28,339 nucleotides of DNA from Phoenicibacter congonensis (lineage in GTDB: Bacteria > Actinomycetota > Coriobacteriia > Coriobacteriales > Eggerthellaceae): assembly GCA_030530045.1 (NCBI GenBank), contig JAUMVS010000004.1, positions 1-28,339 on the forward strand, in the 5' to 3' direction. The translations under genes and the position numbers were made by a program. Positions 8,336 through 16,100 of the stretch are shown in pieces. The notes below the pieces were generated by a model. The model was not told where the DNA came from. It made no database searches and saw nothing but the letters and a program-made list of their open reading frames with translations. Within the stretch, counting starts at the first letter, position 1. Each line of letters starts with the position of its first letter.

Positions 8336-9928
8336 ATGTTAGAAAGAATTGACCTAAGCGAAAAACCACTTGATAAAGAAGAGTACAAGGCGCAGCGCAA
8401 GGAATTGACGCGGCGCCTTGTTTCTTTGCAGCAAGAGGCGGTTAAAACTGGGTGTGGTCTCGTTGTGTTATTCGAGGGCTGGGACGGAGCTGGCAAAGGC
8501 TCGCGACTCTCTGACCTTCTTTACAATCTTGATGCGCGTGCCACAAAAGTCTACGTTCCAAAAGATGTTGACAAGCAAGAAGTTCATCACTTCGAAAAGC
8601 TCAATTCGGGCGTTCGAGCCTATGACCCTTTCATTAAGGAATATTGGGACAACCTTGGACAAAAGGGACAAATTACCTTTTATGACCAGGGCTGGTATGC
8701 AAAAGCAAATCAGCGAATCATGCATTCGAAATTAAAAGACCCAACACCTCTTTTTAATGATGCCTTGATTGCTGCTCATGACTTTGAAGAACAGCTAGTT
8801 GATAACGGCTATGTTGTCGTTAAGTTCTTTTTGCACGTTAGCAAAAAGTCGATTGAAACTCGCTTGAAGAAGATGGCAGAAGATCCAGCTACTGCTTGGC
8901 GAGTTACAAAACACAAGCTTGAAGCGCTTGATTACTATGATGAGGCCTACGACCGCTTCGACAAACTTCTGCAAAATTCAAATTATGCATTTGCGCCTTG
9001 GACGCTTGTAAATGCTGAGAGCAGAAGCATTGCAAATCTCACTATTTTGCAAACGATGGTCGACGCTCTTTCTGTTTCAATCACTCGCAAAAAGACAGAA
9101 GACAGAATCACGCAAACCCAGGTTAGTGACCCAAATGCGCCTGCAGCAGAGCGTGCTGAAATTCAGCATTCTTTTGCTCCTTTGGCATCGCGTTTTGAAA
9201 TTGAGCACAAGCACCCTGTCTTGAGTGAGATTAGGCATGACCTAGTTTGCCCAGAAGAGGAATATCGCCCAAGGTTAAAGGCTCTGCAAAGCGAAATTTT
9301 CGACTTGCAGAACTTGATGTATCAAAAGCGAATTCCAGTTCTTGTTATGTATGAAGGATGGGATGCTGCTGGCAAGGGTGGCGCAATCAAGCGCCTGGCA
9401 CAGTCACTCGATGCTCGTTCCTACTCAATCATTCCGTCTCCAAAACCAAGTGCCGATGAGCTTGCGCACCCACATTTGTGGAGATATTGGACTCGCATGC
9501 CAAAAGCGGGTCACGTTGGCATTTTTGATAGAAGTTGGTATGGCCGCGTTCTTGTCGAGCGTGTTGAGGAGATTACCAAAGCAGAAGACTGGGCTCGAGG
9601 CTATGACGAGATTAACGAGTTTGAGCGTGACTTGCAGCTTTGGGGTGCAATTCTCATCAAGTTTTGGGTAAATGTTTCTTCAGAAGAACAGCTAAACCGC
9701 TTTAAAGCTCGCATGGAGAACCCTGACAAGCAGTGGAAGATTACAGATGAAGACTGGCGCAATCGCGAGAAGTTTGAGATTTATGAATCGGCAATTGATG
9801 ATATGTTCCGCTTGACCTCAACCACGAACGCCCCATGGCATGTTCTTGAAAGTGATGATAAACTTTGTGCTCGCGTTAAATCGCTTGAAATTATTCGCGA
9901 CGCAATGAAAGAAAGACTCGATGGCTAA
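8336..9928 (+). CDS. pap: Polyphosphate:AMP phosphotransferase (two-domain PPK2 family)
   Basis: This 530-aa protein has two fused PPK2 domains, the arrangement of class II PPK2 enzymes that phosphorylate AMP to ADP with polyphosphate. Domain 1 has P-loop GWDGAGKG (48-55) but reads FYDQGWY (115-121) where active PPK2 domains have FDRSWY. Domain 2 has P-loop GWDAAGKG (341-348) and an intact FDRSWYGR (397-404). I infer the C-terminal domain is catalytic and the N-terminal one structural or regulatory. The GGAGG (8323-8327) ribosome site precedes ATG 8336. It lies 26 nt after atpC with no terminator, so ADP formed from AMP and polyphosphate would be made from the same message as ATP synthase. 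The related family members that phosphorylate other nucleotides cannot be fully excluded. Confidence 0.92.
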   Translation: MLERIDLSEKPLDKEEYKAQRKELTRRLVSLQQEAVKTGCGLVVLFEGWDGAGKGSRLSDLLYNLDARATKVYVPKDVDKQEVHHFEKLNSGVRAYDPFIKEYWDNLGQKGQITFYDQGWYAKANQRIMHSKLKDPTPLFNDALIAAHDFEEQLVDNGYVVVKFFLHVSKKSIETRLKKMAEDPATAWRVTKHKLEALDYYDEAYDRFDKLLQNSNYAFAPWTLVNAESRSIANLTILQTMVDALSVSITRKKTEDRITQTQVSDPNAPAAERAEIQHSFAPLASRFEIEHKHPVLSEIRHDLVCPEEEYRPRLKALQSEIFDLQNLMYQKRIPVLVMYEGWDAAGKGGAIKRLAQSLDARSYSIIPSPKPSADELAHPHLWRYWTRMPKAGHVGIFDRSWYGRVLVERVEEITKAEDWARGYDEINEFERDLQLWGAILIKFWVNVSSEEQLNRFKARMENPDKQWKITDEDWRNREKFEIYESAIDDMFRLTSTTNAPWHVLESDDKLCARVKSLEIIRDAMKERLDG

Positions 9929-10808
9929 ATCTAAACACGGCAGAAAACAAGGTGGATTAACCGGGATTCTCGTAAAGATTTTCCTGCTCATTTTCTTGGT
10001 GTCTGCCGGAATTTTGGGCTATCTTCTCTCAACCTACTACACAGGTCAGAAGGTCTATGATGACCTGCATAGCTACACTGACATTGAAGCAAAGCAACTC
10101 GGTGATGTCACGATTGATTGGGATTCACTTCGCGCAATCAATCCTGACATCGTCGGTTGGGTCTATGTGCCCGACACTGTCATTTCCTACCCTGTTGTTT
10201 GGAAGGAAGACGACAACTCCTATTACCTAACTCACAATTTCAACAACCAATCGACGCAGTTCGGCGCTGAGTATGGCTGCATTTTCCTTTCAGGCAACAA
10301 CAAGAGCGACTGGACTAACAACTCAAACTTTGTCTTTGGTCACAACATGTGGAACGGGCAAATCTTTAGCGTTTTTAGCGACAACCAGGGAAACAGCGAT
10401 TGGTTTAACAGTCACAGGCAAATCTTTATTTTTACGCCTGAAGGCAACTATTCGCTCACGACCTACGCTCAAATCAAAGTGTCGGGCATGGCCGATGACA
10501 TCGTCTACACTTCGTTTGGTTCTGCGAAAGATATGGGTGCCTATGTCGACCAAGTTAAAGCGCAGTCGATTGTGACACCAAGCCCTGCCGCTAAAGCCAC
10601 AAGCGAGATGAGTAGGCTTTTCACGTTCTCAACATGCTCTAGCCCCGATGACGACATGAGAATTATCACCTACGCCGATGTTTCTGAGTTTTATTCATTT
10701 ACCGACTCATCGCAAAACATCAACATCACGGCAGGCACTAAGGGCTCCTACGTTTCGCAGCAAAGTTACGACACAATATCTTCTGACTCAGCAGCCAGAA
10801 CACAGTAG
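9921..10808 (+). CDS. srtB: Class B sortase
   Basis: This 295-aa membrane-anchored cysteine transpeptidase attaches surface proteins to the cell wall. Order: basic N-terminus, one membrane helix (about 15-37), then the extracellular sortase domain. Class B features are NPDIVGWVYVPDTVISYPVV, catalytic H141 in VFGHNMWNG, catalytic C239 in FTFSTC and catalytic R247 in DDMRIIT. A Ser/Thr-rich tail of about 35 residues follows the domain. The ATG at 9921 overlaps the pap stop by 8 nt, so translation is probably coupled. No NPQTN-type substrate is encoded beside it; the only sorting-like signal in the window is the LPTTS protein at 25913. The pairing with pap and the atp genes is unexpected. Confidence 0.92.
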   Translation: MAKSKHGRKQGGLTGILVKIFLLIFLVSAGILGYLLSTYYTGQKVYDDLHSYTDIEAKQLGDVTIDWDSLRAINPDIVGWVYVPDTVISYPVVWKEDDNSYYLTHNFNNQSTQFGAEYGCIFLSGNNKSDWTNNSNFVFGHNMWNGQIFSVFSDNQGNSDWFNSHRQIFIFTPEGNYSLTTYAQIKVSGMADDIVYTSFGSAKDMGAYVDQVKAQSIVTPSPAAKATSEMSRLFTFSTCSSPDDDMRIITYADVSEFYSFTDSSQNINITAGTKGSYVSQQSYDTISSDSAARTQ

Positions 10809-10825
10809 TCTTTGAAATCGTTTGG

Positions 10826-10871
10826 CAACAATTTCGCCGCAGGCTGAATGATTTGTTGCGTCTATTTTTTT
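10826..10871 (+). terminator. Weak intrinsic terminator after srtB
   Basis: CAACAA (10826-10831) pairs with TTGTTG (10853-10858), with a short GCC/GGC pair inside, followed by a run of seven T (10865-10871). The stem is imperfect, so termination may be partial. The downstream arm overlaps the possible -35 of alaS. Confidence 0.4.
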
Positions 10872-10882
10872 AGTTTTATAAT
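10853..10882 (+). promoter_or_regulatory. Putative alaS promoter
   Basis: A perfect TATAAT (10877-10882) is preceded 18 nt upstream by TTGTTG (10853-10858), a partial -35. The predicted leader to the alaS ATG is about 40 nt, too short for a T-box. Confidence 0.5.
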
Positions 10883-10928
10883 TAAACACTGCTAAATTCA
10901 ACAAAATCTACTAGGAGAAGTTCGCTAA

Positions 10929-13568
10929 ATGAAATACATGACAACTGCTGAAATTCGTGAGGCCTACCTTTCTTTTTTCGAGAAGAAGGGCTGCAAAAGA
11001 ATGCCATCATCATCTCTCATTCCTGATGATCCGTCCCTTTTGCTGACAAGCGCCGGCATGGTGCAGTTCAAGCCATACTTTTTGCAGCAAAAGCACCTCG
11101 ATGATGCCTACATCGGCGCCACCACTTCTCAGAAGTGTGTTCGCACAAACGACATCGACATCATTGGCACAACTGGTCGCCATTTGAGCTTCTTTGAGAT
11201 GCTTGGCAACTTTGCTTTTGGTAAATACTTCAAAAATGAGATGTGTGCCTGGGCACTTGAGTTCTGCCTTGATGTTCTCGAGCTTCCAAAAGAGAAGCTC
11301 TACTTCACAGTTTTTGAAGATGACGATGAGACATTTGCTAAATGGCTCGAGCTTGGCGTTGAGGAATCTCACATTTCGCGCCTTGGCGAAGATGACAACT
11401 TCTGGCGTGCAGGACCAACTGGTCCTTGCGGTCCTTGCTCCGAGATTTACTTCGACAAGGGCGAGGAGTGCGGCTGCGGAAGCCCTGACTGCAAGCCAGG
11501 TTGCGATTGTGACCGCTACGTTGAGTTCTGGAACTGCGTGTTTACCCAATTCGATGCTCAGGAAGATGGCTCAATGCCAGAGCTTCCTTTCAAAAACATT
11601 GATACCGGAATGGGTCTTGAGCGCATTGCCGCAATTATGCAGGGTGTGAGCTCAAACTACGACACCGACATTTTGCGTAGCCTTGTTGGTGTGGGTGAGA
11701 GACTTTCAGGTTATGAATATGGCAAAGATGACAAGGTGGACCTTGCTCTTCGCATCATGGCTGACCATTCTCGTGCTGTCACATTCATGATTGCCGACGG
11801 TATTTTGCCTTCAAACGAGGGTCGCGGCTACGTTTTGCGCCGACTTCTTCGTCGTGCAATTATGAAGGGCAACCTCATTGGAATTCAGGGCGAGTTTGTA
11901 AACGAATTCGTTGATGAAATTGAGCGTTTGATGGGCGATGTTTACCCAGAAATCGTTGAAAATCGCGAGCTCATTCGTCGTCTCATTTCTTCAGAAGAGC
12001 AGCGCTTCGGTGCAACCCTTCATCAGGGAAAAGCTTTCTTGACCGACGAGCTTGCAAACCTCAAAGGCAACGTTTTGTCGGGCAAAGTTGCGTTTAAACT
12101 CCATGACACCTACGGCTTCCCACTGGAAGTCACGACTGACATTTGCGGTGAGAAGGGCATCGAGGTTGACATCGATGAATTCAACACCGAGATGGAAGCA
12201 CAGCGTGAGCGTGCACGTCACGCAGGCGAAAGCGACGCTGAAGCTGCATGGTCAACATATGGCGGCGTGTTCTCAAAACTTCTCGATGAACACGGCAAGA
12301 CTCAGTTTGTTGGATATAGCGACCTTGAGACGATAGGCAACGTTGTTGCTTTGGTTCGCAAAGGTGAGCTCATTGACGCAGCCTATGAAGGCGAGGAAGT
12401 CGATGTTGTTCTCGACAAGACTTCAATGTATGCAGAAATGGGCGGCCAGGTTGGAGACGTTGGAACCATTAGTTCCGACAAGGTCTCCATCGAAGTAAAC
12501 GATGTGACTGCTCCTGAAGCAGGCCTTCATGCTCATCATTGCAAGATTTTGAGTGGAACAATTGAGGTCGGCGATGAGGTTATCGTTCGTGTCCAAGCAA
12601 GACATCGTCACCTCACCGAGAGAAACCACACTGCAACTCACATTTTGCATGCTGCACTTCGTCAGGTTCTTGGCGATCACGTCAAGCAGGCAGGTTCCTA
12701 TGTTGGTCCTGACCGCTTGCGCTTCGACTTCACTCACTTCGAGAAAATGACTCCTGAGCAAATTCAGAAGGTTGAAGAAATTGCAAACAACGTGATTATG
12801 CACGGCATCTCTTCAAACATTTTTGAAACAAGCCTTGATGAAGCAAGAAAAGCTGGCGTTACAGCGCTCTTTGGTGAGAAATATGGCGACGTCGTTCGTG
12901 TTGTTCAAATCTCTGATTTCTCACGTGAACTTTGCGGCGGCTGCCATGTTAAAAACACTGCTGAGATTGGTCTCATCAAAATCATCAGCGAATCAAGCGT
13001 TGGCGCAAACATGAGAAGAATTGAAGCTGTTACAAGTGCCGGCGCAATTGAATATGTAAACAAGATTGTCGCAGAACTCAAAGAAACTGCTGACCTGCTG
13101 AAAGTTCCAATGTTTGATGTTTCTGAAAGAACTGCCGCAAACATTAAAGCTGCTCGTCAGTTTGACAAAGTTGCTAAAGCTTCTGAAGAAGTAATCGCAG
13201 AAGACAGAATGTCTCAAATCTTGGACGAAGCAGTCACTGCTAAAGGTGGCTACCCTGTAGTTGTTGTAAACGTGAGAAGAACGCTTAATGCCTCAATCGT
13301 TCGCAACCTTTGGGATATTATTCGCGCAAAGATGAAAGAGCCAGGAGCTTGCGTTCTTGCTGGCAAAACTGAAGACAACAAGCCAATCATCATGGCTGCT
13401 GGCACTAAAGAGGCAGTTGAGAAGGGCTTTAACGCGGCTGATGTCATTCGCGCAGCTGGTCCTGCCATCAAAGGTGGCGGCGGTGGAAAGCCTGAAATGG
13501 CTCAAGCTGGCGGCAAGAATGCTGATGGCATTGAAGACGCTATCAAAGCTATGAAGGAAGTGCTTTAG
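10929..13568 (+). CDS. alaS: Alanine--tRNA ligase
   Basis: This 879-aa full-length AlaRS charges tRNA-Ala and edits mischarged Ser/Gly. The N-terminal catalytic core begins EIREAYLSFFEKKGCKRMPSS and includes the GPTGPCGPCSEI block. A Cys-rich insert (CGCGSPDCKPGCDCDRYVEFWN region) is typical of bacterial enzymes. The editing-domain zinc ligands are H567 and H571 (HTATH) plus C669 and H673 (CGGCH). The C-terminal DHHA1/C-Ala region ends with GGGGGKPEMAQAGGKN. GGAGAAG (about 10914-10920) precedes the ATG. It is followed 2 nt after its stop by ruvX, so alaS-ruvX-mltG-aroE are likely co-transcribed. Confidence 0.98.
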   Translation: MKYMTTAEIREAYLSFFEKKGCKRMPSSSLIPDDPSLLLTSAGMVQFKPYFLQQKHLDDAYIGATTSQKCVRTNDIDIIGTTGRHLSFFEMLGNFAFGKYFKNEMCAWALEFCLDVLELPKEKLYFTVFEDDDETFAKWLELGVEESHISRLGEDDNFWRAGPTGPCGPCSEIYFDKGEECGCGSPDCKPGCDCDRYVEFWNCVFTQFDAQEDGSMPELPFKNIDTGMGLERIAAIMQGVSSNYDTDILRSLVGVGERLSGYEYGKDDKVDLALRIMADHSRAVTFMIADGILPSNEGRGYVLRRLLRRAIMKGNLIGIQGEFVNEFVDEIERLMGDVYPEIVENRELIRRLISSEEQRFGATLHQGKAFLTDELANLKGNVLSGKVAFKLHDTYGFPLEVTTDICGEKGIEVDIDEFNTEMEAQRERARHAGESDAEAAWSTYGGVFSKLLDEHGKTQFVGYSDLETIGNVVALVRKGELIDAAYEGEEVDVVLDKTSMYAEMGGQVGDVGTISSDKVSIEVNDVTAPEAGLHAHHCKILSGTIEVGDEVIVRVQARHRHLTERNHTATHILHAALRQVLGDHVKQAGSYVGPDRLRFDFTHFEKMTPEQIQKVEEIANNVIMHGISSNIFETSLDEARKAGVTALFGEKYGDVVRVVQISDFSRELCGGCHVKNTAEIGLIKIISESSVGANMRRIEAVTSAGAIEYVNKIVAELKETADLLKVPMFDVSERTAANIKAARQFDKVAKASEEVIAEDRMSQILDEAVTAKGGYPVVVVNVRRTLNASIVRNLWDIIRAKMKEPGACVLAGKTEDNKPIIMAAGTKEAVEKGFNAADVIRAAGPAIKGGGGGKPEMAQAGGKNADGIEDAIKAMKEVL

Positions 13569-13570
13569 CC

Positions 13571-13984
13571 ATTAGATACATGGCATTTGACATAGGGTCA
13601 AAGCGAATCGGCGTGGCTGTGAGCGACTCATCTGAGAAAGTTGCTTCCGCCGTAAAAGTTGTGCCGACTACCGATTTGCTTTCAGACTCAAGAGTTATAA
13701 AAAGATTGGTTGAAGATTGGGAGCCTGATGAATTAATTTTTGGGCTCCCAAAAACTTTGTCGGGTGAAGAAGGCCCTCAAGCGGGGAACATTCGCAAAGT
13801 CGCTAACCAAATCATGAACGTATCAGGCTTGCCTGGAGCCTTTGTTGACGAGCGTCTTTCAAGTAAAGAAGCCAAGGTTTACATGCATGAGTGTGGAATG
13901 ACCGAAAAAGACATGCGTGGTAAGATAGATATGGTTGCAGCGCAGATTTTTCTGCAATCTTTTCTAGACAGCAAACACACTTAA
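13571..13984 (+). CDS. ruvX: RuvX/YqgF-family Holliday-junction resolvase-like nuclease
   Basis: This short RNase H-fold protein is required for pre-16S rRNA 5' processing in E. coli (YqgF) and is named as a putative Holliday junction resolvase. Visible motifs are FDIGSKRIGVAVSD, FGLPKTLSGEEGPQA, FVDERLSSKEA and GKIDMVAAQIFLQSFL, with acidic active-site residues in the first, third and fourth. The first ATG is at 13580 (134 aa, starting MAFDIGSKRIG), but the family normally starts M-R-x-L-A-L-D. Reading back three codons gives ATT-AGA-TAC-ATG, so an AUU start at 13571 yields MRYMAFDIG (137 aa), and AAGGAAG (13554-13560) sits 10 nt before ATT but 19 nt before ATG. I therefore prefer 13571, with ATG 13580 as the alternative. 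Confidence 0.85.
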   Translation: MRYMAFDIGSKRIGVAVSDSSEKVASAVKVVPTTDLLSDSRVIKRLVEDWEPDELIFGLPKTLSGEEGPQAGNIRKVANQIMNVSGLPGAFVDERLSSKEAKVYMHECGMTEKDMRGKIDMVAAQIFLQSFLDSKHT

Positions 13985-13986
13985 TA

Positions 13987-14019
13987 CGCCAGCGTTGCGC
14001 TCCTGCGCTTCTTTTGGCG
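13987..14019 (+). other. Nested inverted repeat between ruvX and mltG
   Basis: An outer CGCC (13987-13990)/GGCG (14016-14019) encloses a strong inner GCGC (13997-14000)/GCGC (14005-14008) with loop TCCT. No T-run follows; the mltG ribosome site GGAGGGG (14030-14036) starts 10 nt later. It could be an mRNA-stabilising or processing hairpin rather than a terminator. Confidence 0.35.
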
Positions 14020-14041
14020 GTGTTAAAGCGGAGGGGATTTA

Positions 14042-15184
14042 ATGGCAAGACACGCTAGGGAAGTACCAGCTTCCTCAAAGCCAAACAGAAGAGCAAGAAT
14101 TGCTCATTCAAAAGCGCGCAAAGAATTCACTCAGTACGACACGTCCTACATTCGTCCAAAAAAATCAAAAGCACCAGTTGTCGTGGCAAGCATTATTGCA
14201 GTCGCAATCATTGCCATTTTCTGCACTCTTGTAATGCCAAGGCTTTTTGCTCTTGGTTCTAATGTGGGAGATTTGCCAGCAAATGAAACTGCAACTGTCA
14301 CAATTGAGAGCGGAAACAGTGCAGGGGACGTCGCGAAGAAATTTGAAGATGCGAGACTCGTTAAAAGCTCCACCGATTTCGCAAAAGAGCTAGACAGCAC
14401 TGGTGCAGCTTCTTCTTTAATTCCTGGAAACTACACTTTTAATGGGCAAACTCCAACTGCCACAATGGCTGAGCGACTTAAAAACGGAGAGCGCGATGGC
14501 GTTCCTTCTGTGACGGTTGTTGAAGGTTACACAATTAAATCAATCGCTTCGGCAATTGAGCAATCTTCAAACGGTCGAATTACTGCTGCTGAATTTATCA
14601 GCGAAACATCTGACGCTTCAAAGTTTGCGGCCGACTACGCATTCCTTTCTGAAGTGGGCACAAATTCTCTCGAGGGATTCCTTCTTCCAAAGACCTACGA
14701 AATTGAGGATTCTGACACTGCCAACACGATGGTTGTAAAGATGCTCAATCAGTTTAACGAAGAAGTTAGCGGCTTGAGTTTTTCTTACCCGAGCTCCAAA
14801 GGGCTTTCAGTTTATCAGGCAATTAACATGGCTTCCATCGTTCAAAAAGAGGCTAACGCTAGCACCTATGCACGTGTAGCAGGCGTTTTCTATAACCGTC
14901 TTGCGAGCGATTCACCCTACCTGCAAAGCGATGCGACCACTGCCTACGTCGTTGAGCACGACCCAACCGCAGAAGAGGTTCATGCTGACGATCCATATTC
15001 AACCTACACAAATTCTGGTCTTCCACCAACTCCAATTTCAAACCCAAGCATCGATTGCATCAAAGCAGTTTGCAATCCTGAAGAGACAAATTACCTTTAC
15101 TTCTACACGAACAAAGACGGCTCATATGTCTTCTCAACGACATATGAGGAACATCAAGCTGCCATCGAGCAAGACAACAAGTAG
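14042..15184 (+). CDS. mltG: Endolytic peptidoglycan transglycosylase MltG
   Basis: This 380-aa YceG-like membrane enzyme cleaves nascent glycan strands and helps set their length. A basic cytoplasmic N-terminus of about 44 residues is followed by one membrane helix (45-66), a LysM-like region (about 82-160), then the catalytic domain with LEGFLLPKTYE (210-220), the catalytic glutamate E270 in ASIVQKEA, and YNRL plus LQSDATTAY. The C-terminal NPSIDCIKAVCNPEETNYLYF is the conserved closing block. The strong GGAGGGG site precedes the ATG. The ruvX-mltG-aroE order is commonly seen in Actinobacteria and Firmicutes. The protein is intact. Confidence 0.96.
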   Translation: MARHAREVPASSKPNRRARIAHSKARKEFTQYDTSYIRPKKSKAPVVVASIIAVAIIAIFCTLVMPRLFALGSNVGDLPANETATVTIESGNSAGDVAKKFEDARLVKSSTDFAKELDSTGAASSLIPGNYTFNGQTPTATMAERLKNGERDGVPSVTVVEGYTIKSIASAIEQSSNGRITAAEFISETSDASKFAADYAFLSEVGTNSLEGFLLPKTYEIEDSDTANTMVVKMLNQFNEEVSGLSFSYPSSKGLSVYQAINMASIVQKEANASTYARVAGVFYNRLASDSPYLQSDATTAYVVEHDPTAEEVHADDPYSTYTNSGLPPTPISNPSIDCIKAVCNPEETNYLYFYTNKDGSYVFSTTYEEHQAAIEQDNK

Positions 15185-15196
15185 CGTGAGGCATTC

Positions 15197-15961
15197 GTGA
15201 CTACACAGAAGAAAATGTATCTCTTGGGGGCTGGGATTTCGCACTCAAAATCGCCTGCGCATTGGCGTGCGACTTTTCTCGAGCGCGGCCTAAATTGGAC
15301 CTATGACCTCATGGATCTCCCAAGCCAGCCTGCTGCCATTGAGTTCATTCATAGTCACGATTACATTGCAATTAACATCACAACTCCTTGGAAAAAGCTG
15401 GCGATGGATTGTGCCGACGAGGTCGATGCGATTTCTAACTTTGCCAATGGCTGCAACTTCTTGATTAACAAAAATGACAAGCTTTACGGCTATAACGTCG
15501 ACGGGCTTGGCTGTGTTGCTGACCTTCAATCTAAAGGAATCGATTTAGCTAACAAGAAAATTATCGTTTGCGGAACAGGACCAACTGCCCGCTCTGTGGC
15601 TTGCGCTCTAGCGTTTGAACACGCAAAAGTTATTATGCTCACTCGTTATACGCACAAAGAAGGGGAGCTGCAAATTCGTGACAAGGTAATTAACGTTGTT
15701 GATTATGACCATTGTGATGATCTTGTTCGCAATGCCGACATTGTAATTAATGCAACCACACTTGGCATGATGCAAACTGACCCGTCGCCACTCGATGCTT
15801 CTTTGCTCAACTCAAACCAGATAGTTTTTGACTGCGTTTATGGTCATGGCGAGACGCAAATTCTAAAAGATGCGAAGAATGTTGGGGCCACTCATTACGA
15901 CGGTTCTGGAATGCTAGAATCGCAGGCATCTTGCTGCGAAAAATTGCTCTTTGCCGAGTAG
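15197..15961 (+). CDS. aroE: Shikimate dehydrogenase (divergent)
   Basis: This 254-aa enzyme should reduce 3-dehydroshikimate to shikimate with NADPH in aromatic amino acid synthesis. Substrate-site features are SHSKSP (15-20), catalytic K66 in NITTPWKK and D102 in NVDGLG (usual NTDxxG). The nucleotide site is GTGPTA (126-131) instead of the usual GAGGAA. NATTLGM and DCVYG..T..L..A then GSGMLESQA complete the family pattern. Divergence from the consensus at several positions means a related quinate/shikimate dehydrogenase activity is possible. Start is GTG 15197 with GTGAGG upstream, 12 nt after mltG. No other aro gene is nearby. Confidence 0.88.
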   Translation: MTTQKKMYLLGAGISHSKSPAHWRATFLERGLNWTYDLMDLPSQPAAIEFIHSHDYIAINITTPWKKLAMDCADEVDAISNFANGCNFLINKNDKLYGYNVDGLGCVADLQSKGIDLANKKIIVCGTGPTARSVACALAFEHAKVIMLTRYTHKEGELQIRDKVINVVDYDHCDDLVRNADIVINATTLGMMQTDPSPLDASLLNSNQIVFDCVYGHGETQILKDAKNVGATHYDGSGMLESQASCCEKLLFAE

Positions 15962-15990
15962 TTTTTGCTTTAAAACAAATCCAGTTTTGT

Positions 15991-15996
15991 TATACT
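15991..15996 (+). promoter_or_regulatory. Putative -10 element of rpsA promoter
   Basis: TATACT (15991-15996) lies in the 139-nt gap after aroE. No good -35 is seen at 17 nt; TTGCTT (15965-15970) is 20 nt away. It would give a leader of about 100 nt that carries the hairpins described separately. Confidence 0.4.
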
Positions 15997-16037
15997 TTTA
16001 TTGGTCTGTGAAAGCACAGGCTATTGTATTATTGGCC

Positions 16038-16095
16038 CCCGAGTATATTTATTATTAAAACTATCTCGGGATCCTATTGTTTTTGAAAGGGGTCC
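16038..16095 (+). promoter_or_regulatory. Structured leader of rpsA with possible ribosome-site sequestration
   Basis: CCCGAG (16038-16043) can pair with CTCGGG (16065-16070) across an AT-rich 21-nt loop. GGATCC (16069-16074) can pair with GGGTCC (16090-16095, one G-U pair), covering part of the AAAGGGG ribosome site (16086-16092). The two stems share bases 16069-16070, so they compete. S1 autoregulates its own translation in E. coli; a comparable switch here is inference. Confidence 0.4.
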
Positions 16096-16100
16096 TGTAA

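Noticed and set aside
10883..10928. T-box riboswitch before alaS (and likewise before pheS at 20090-20132)
   Set aside because: Leaders of about 40 nt are far too short and no T-box sequence is visible.
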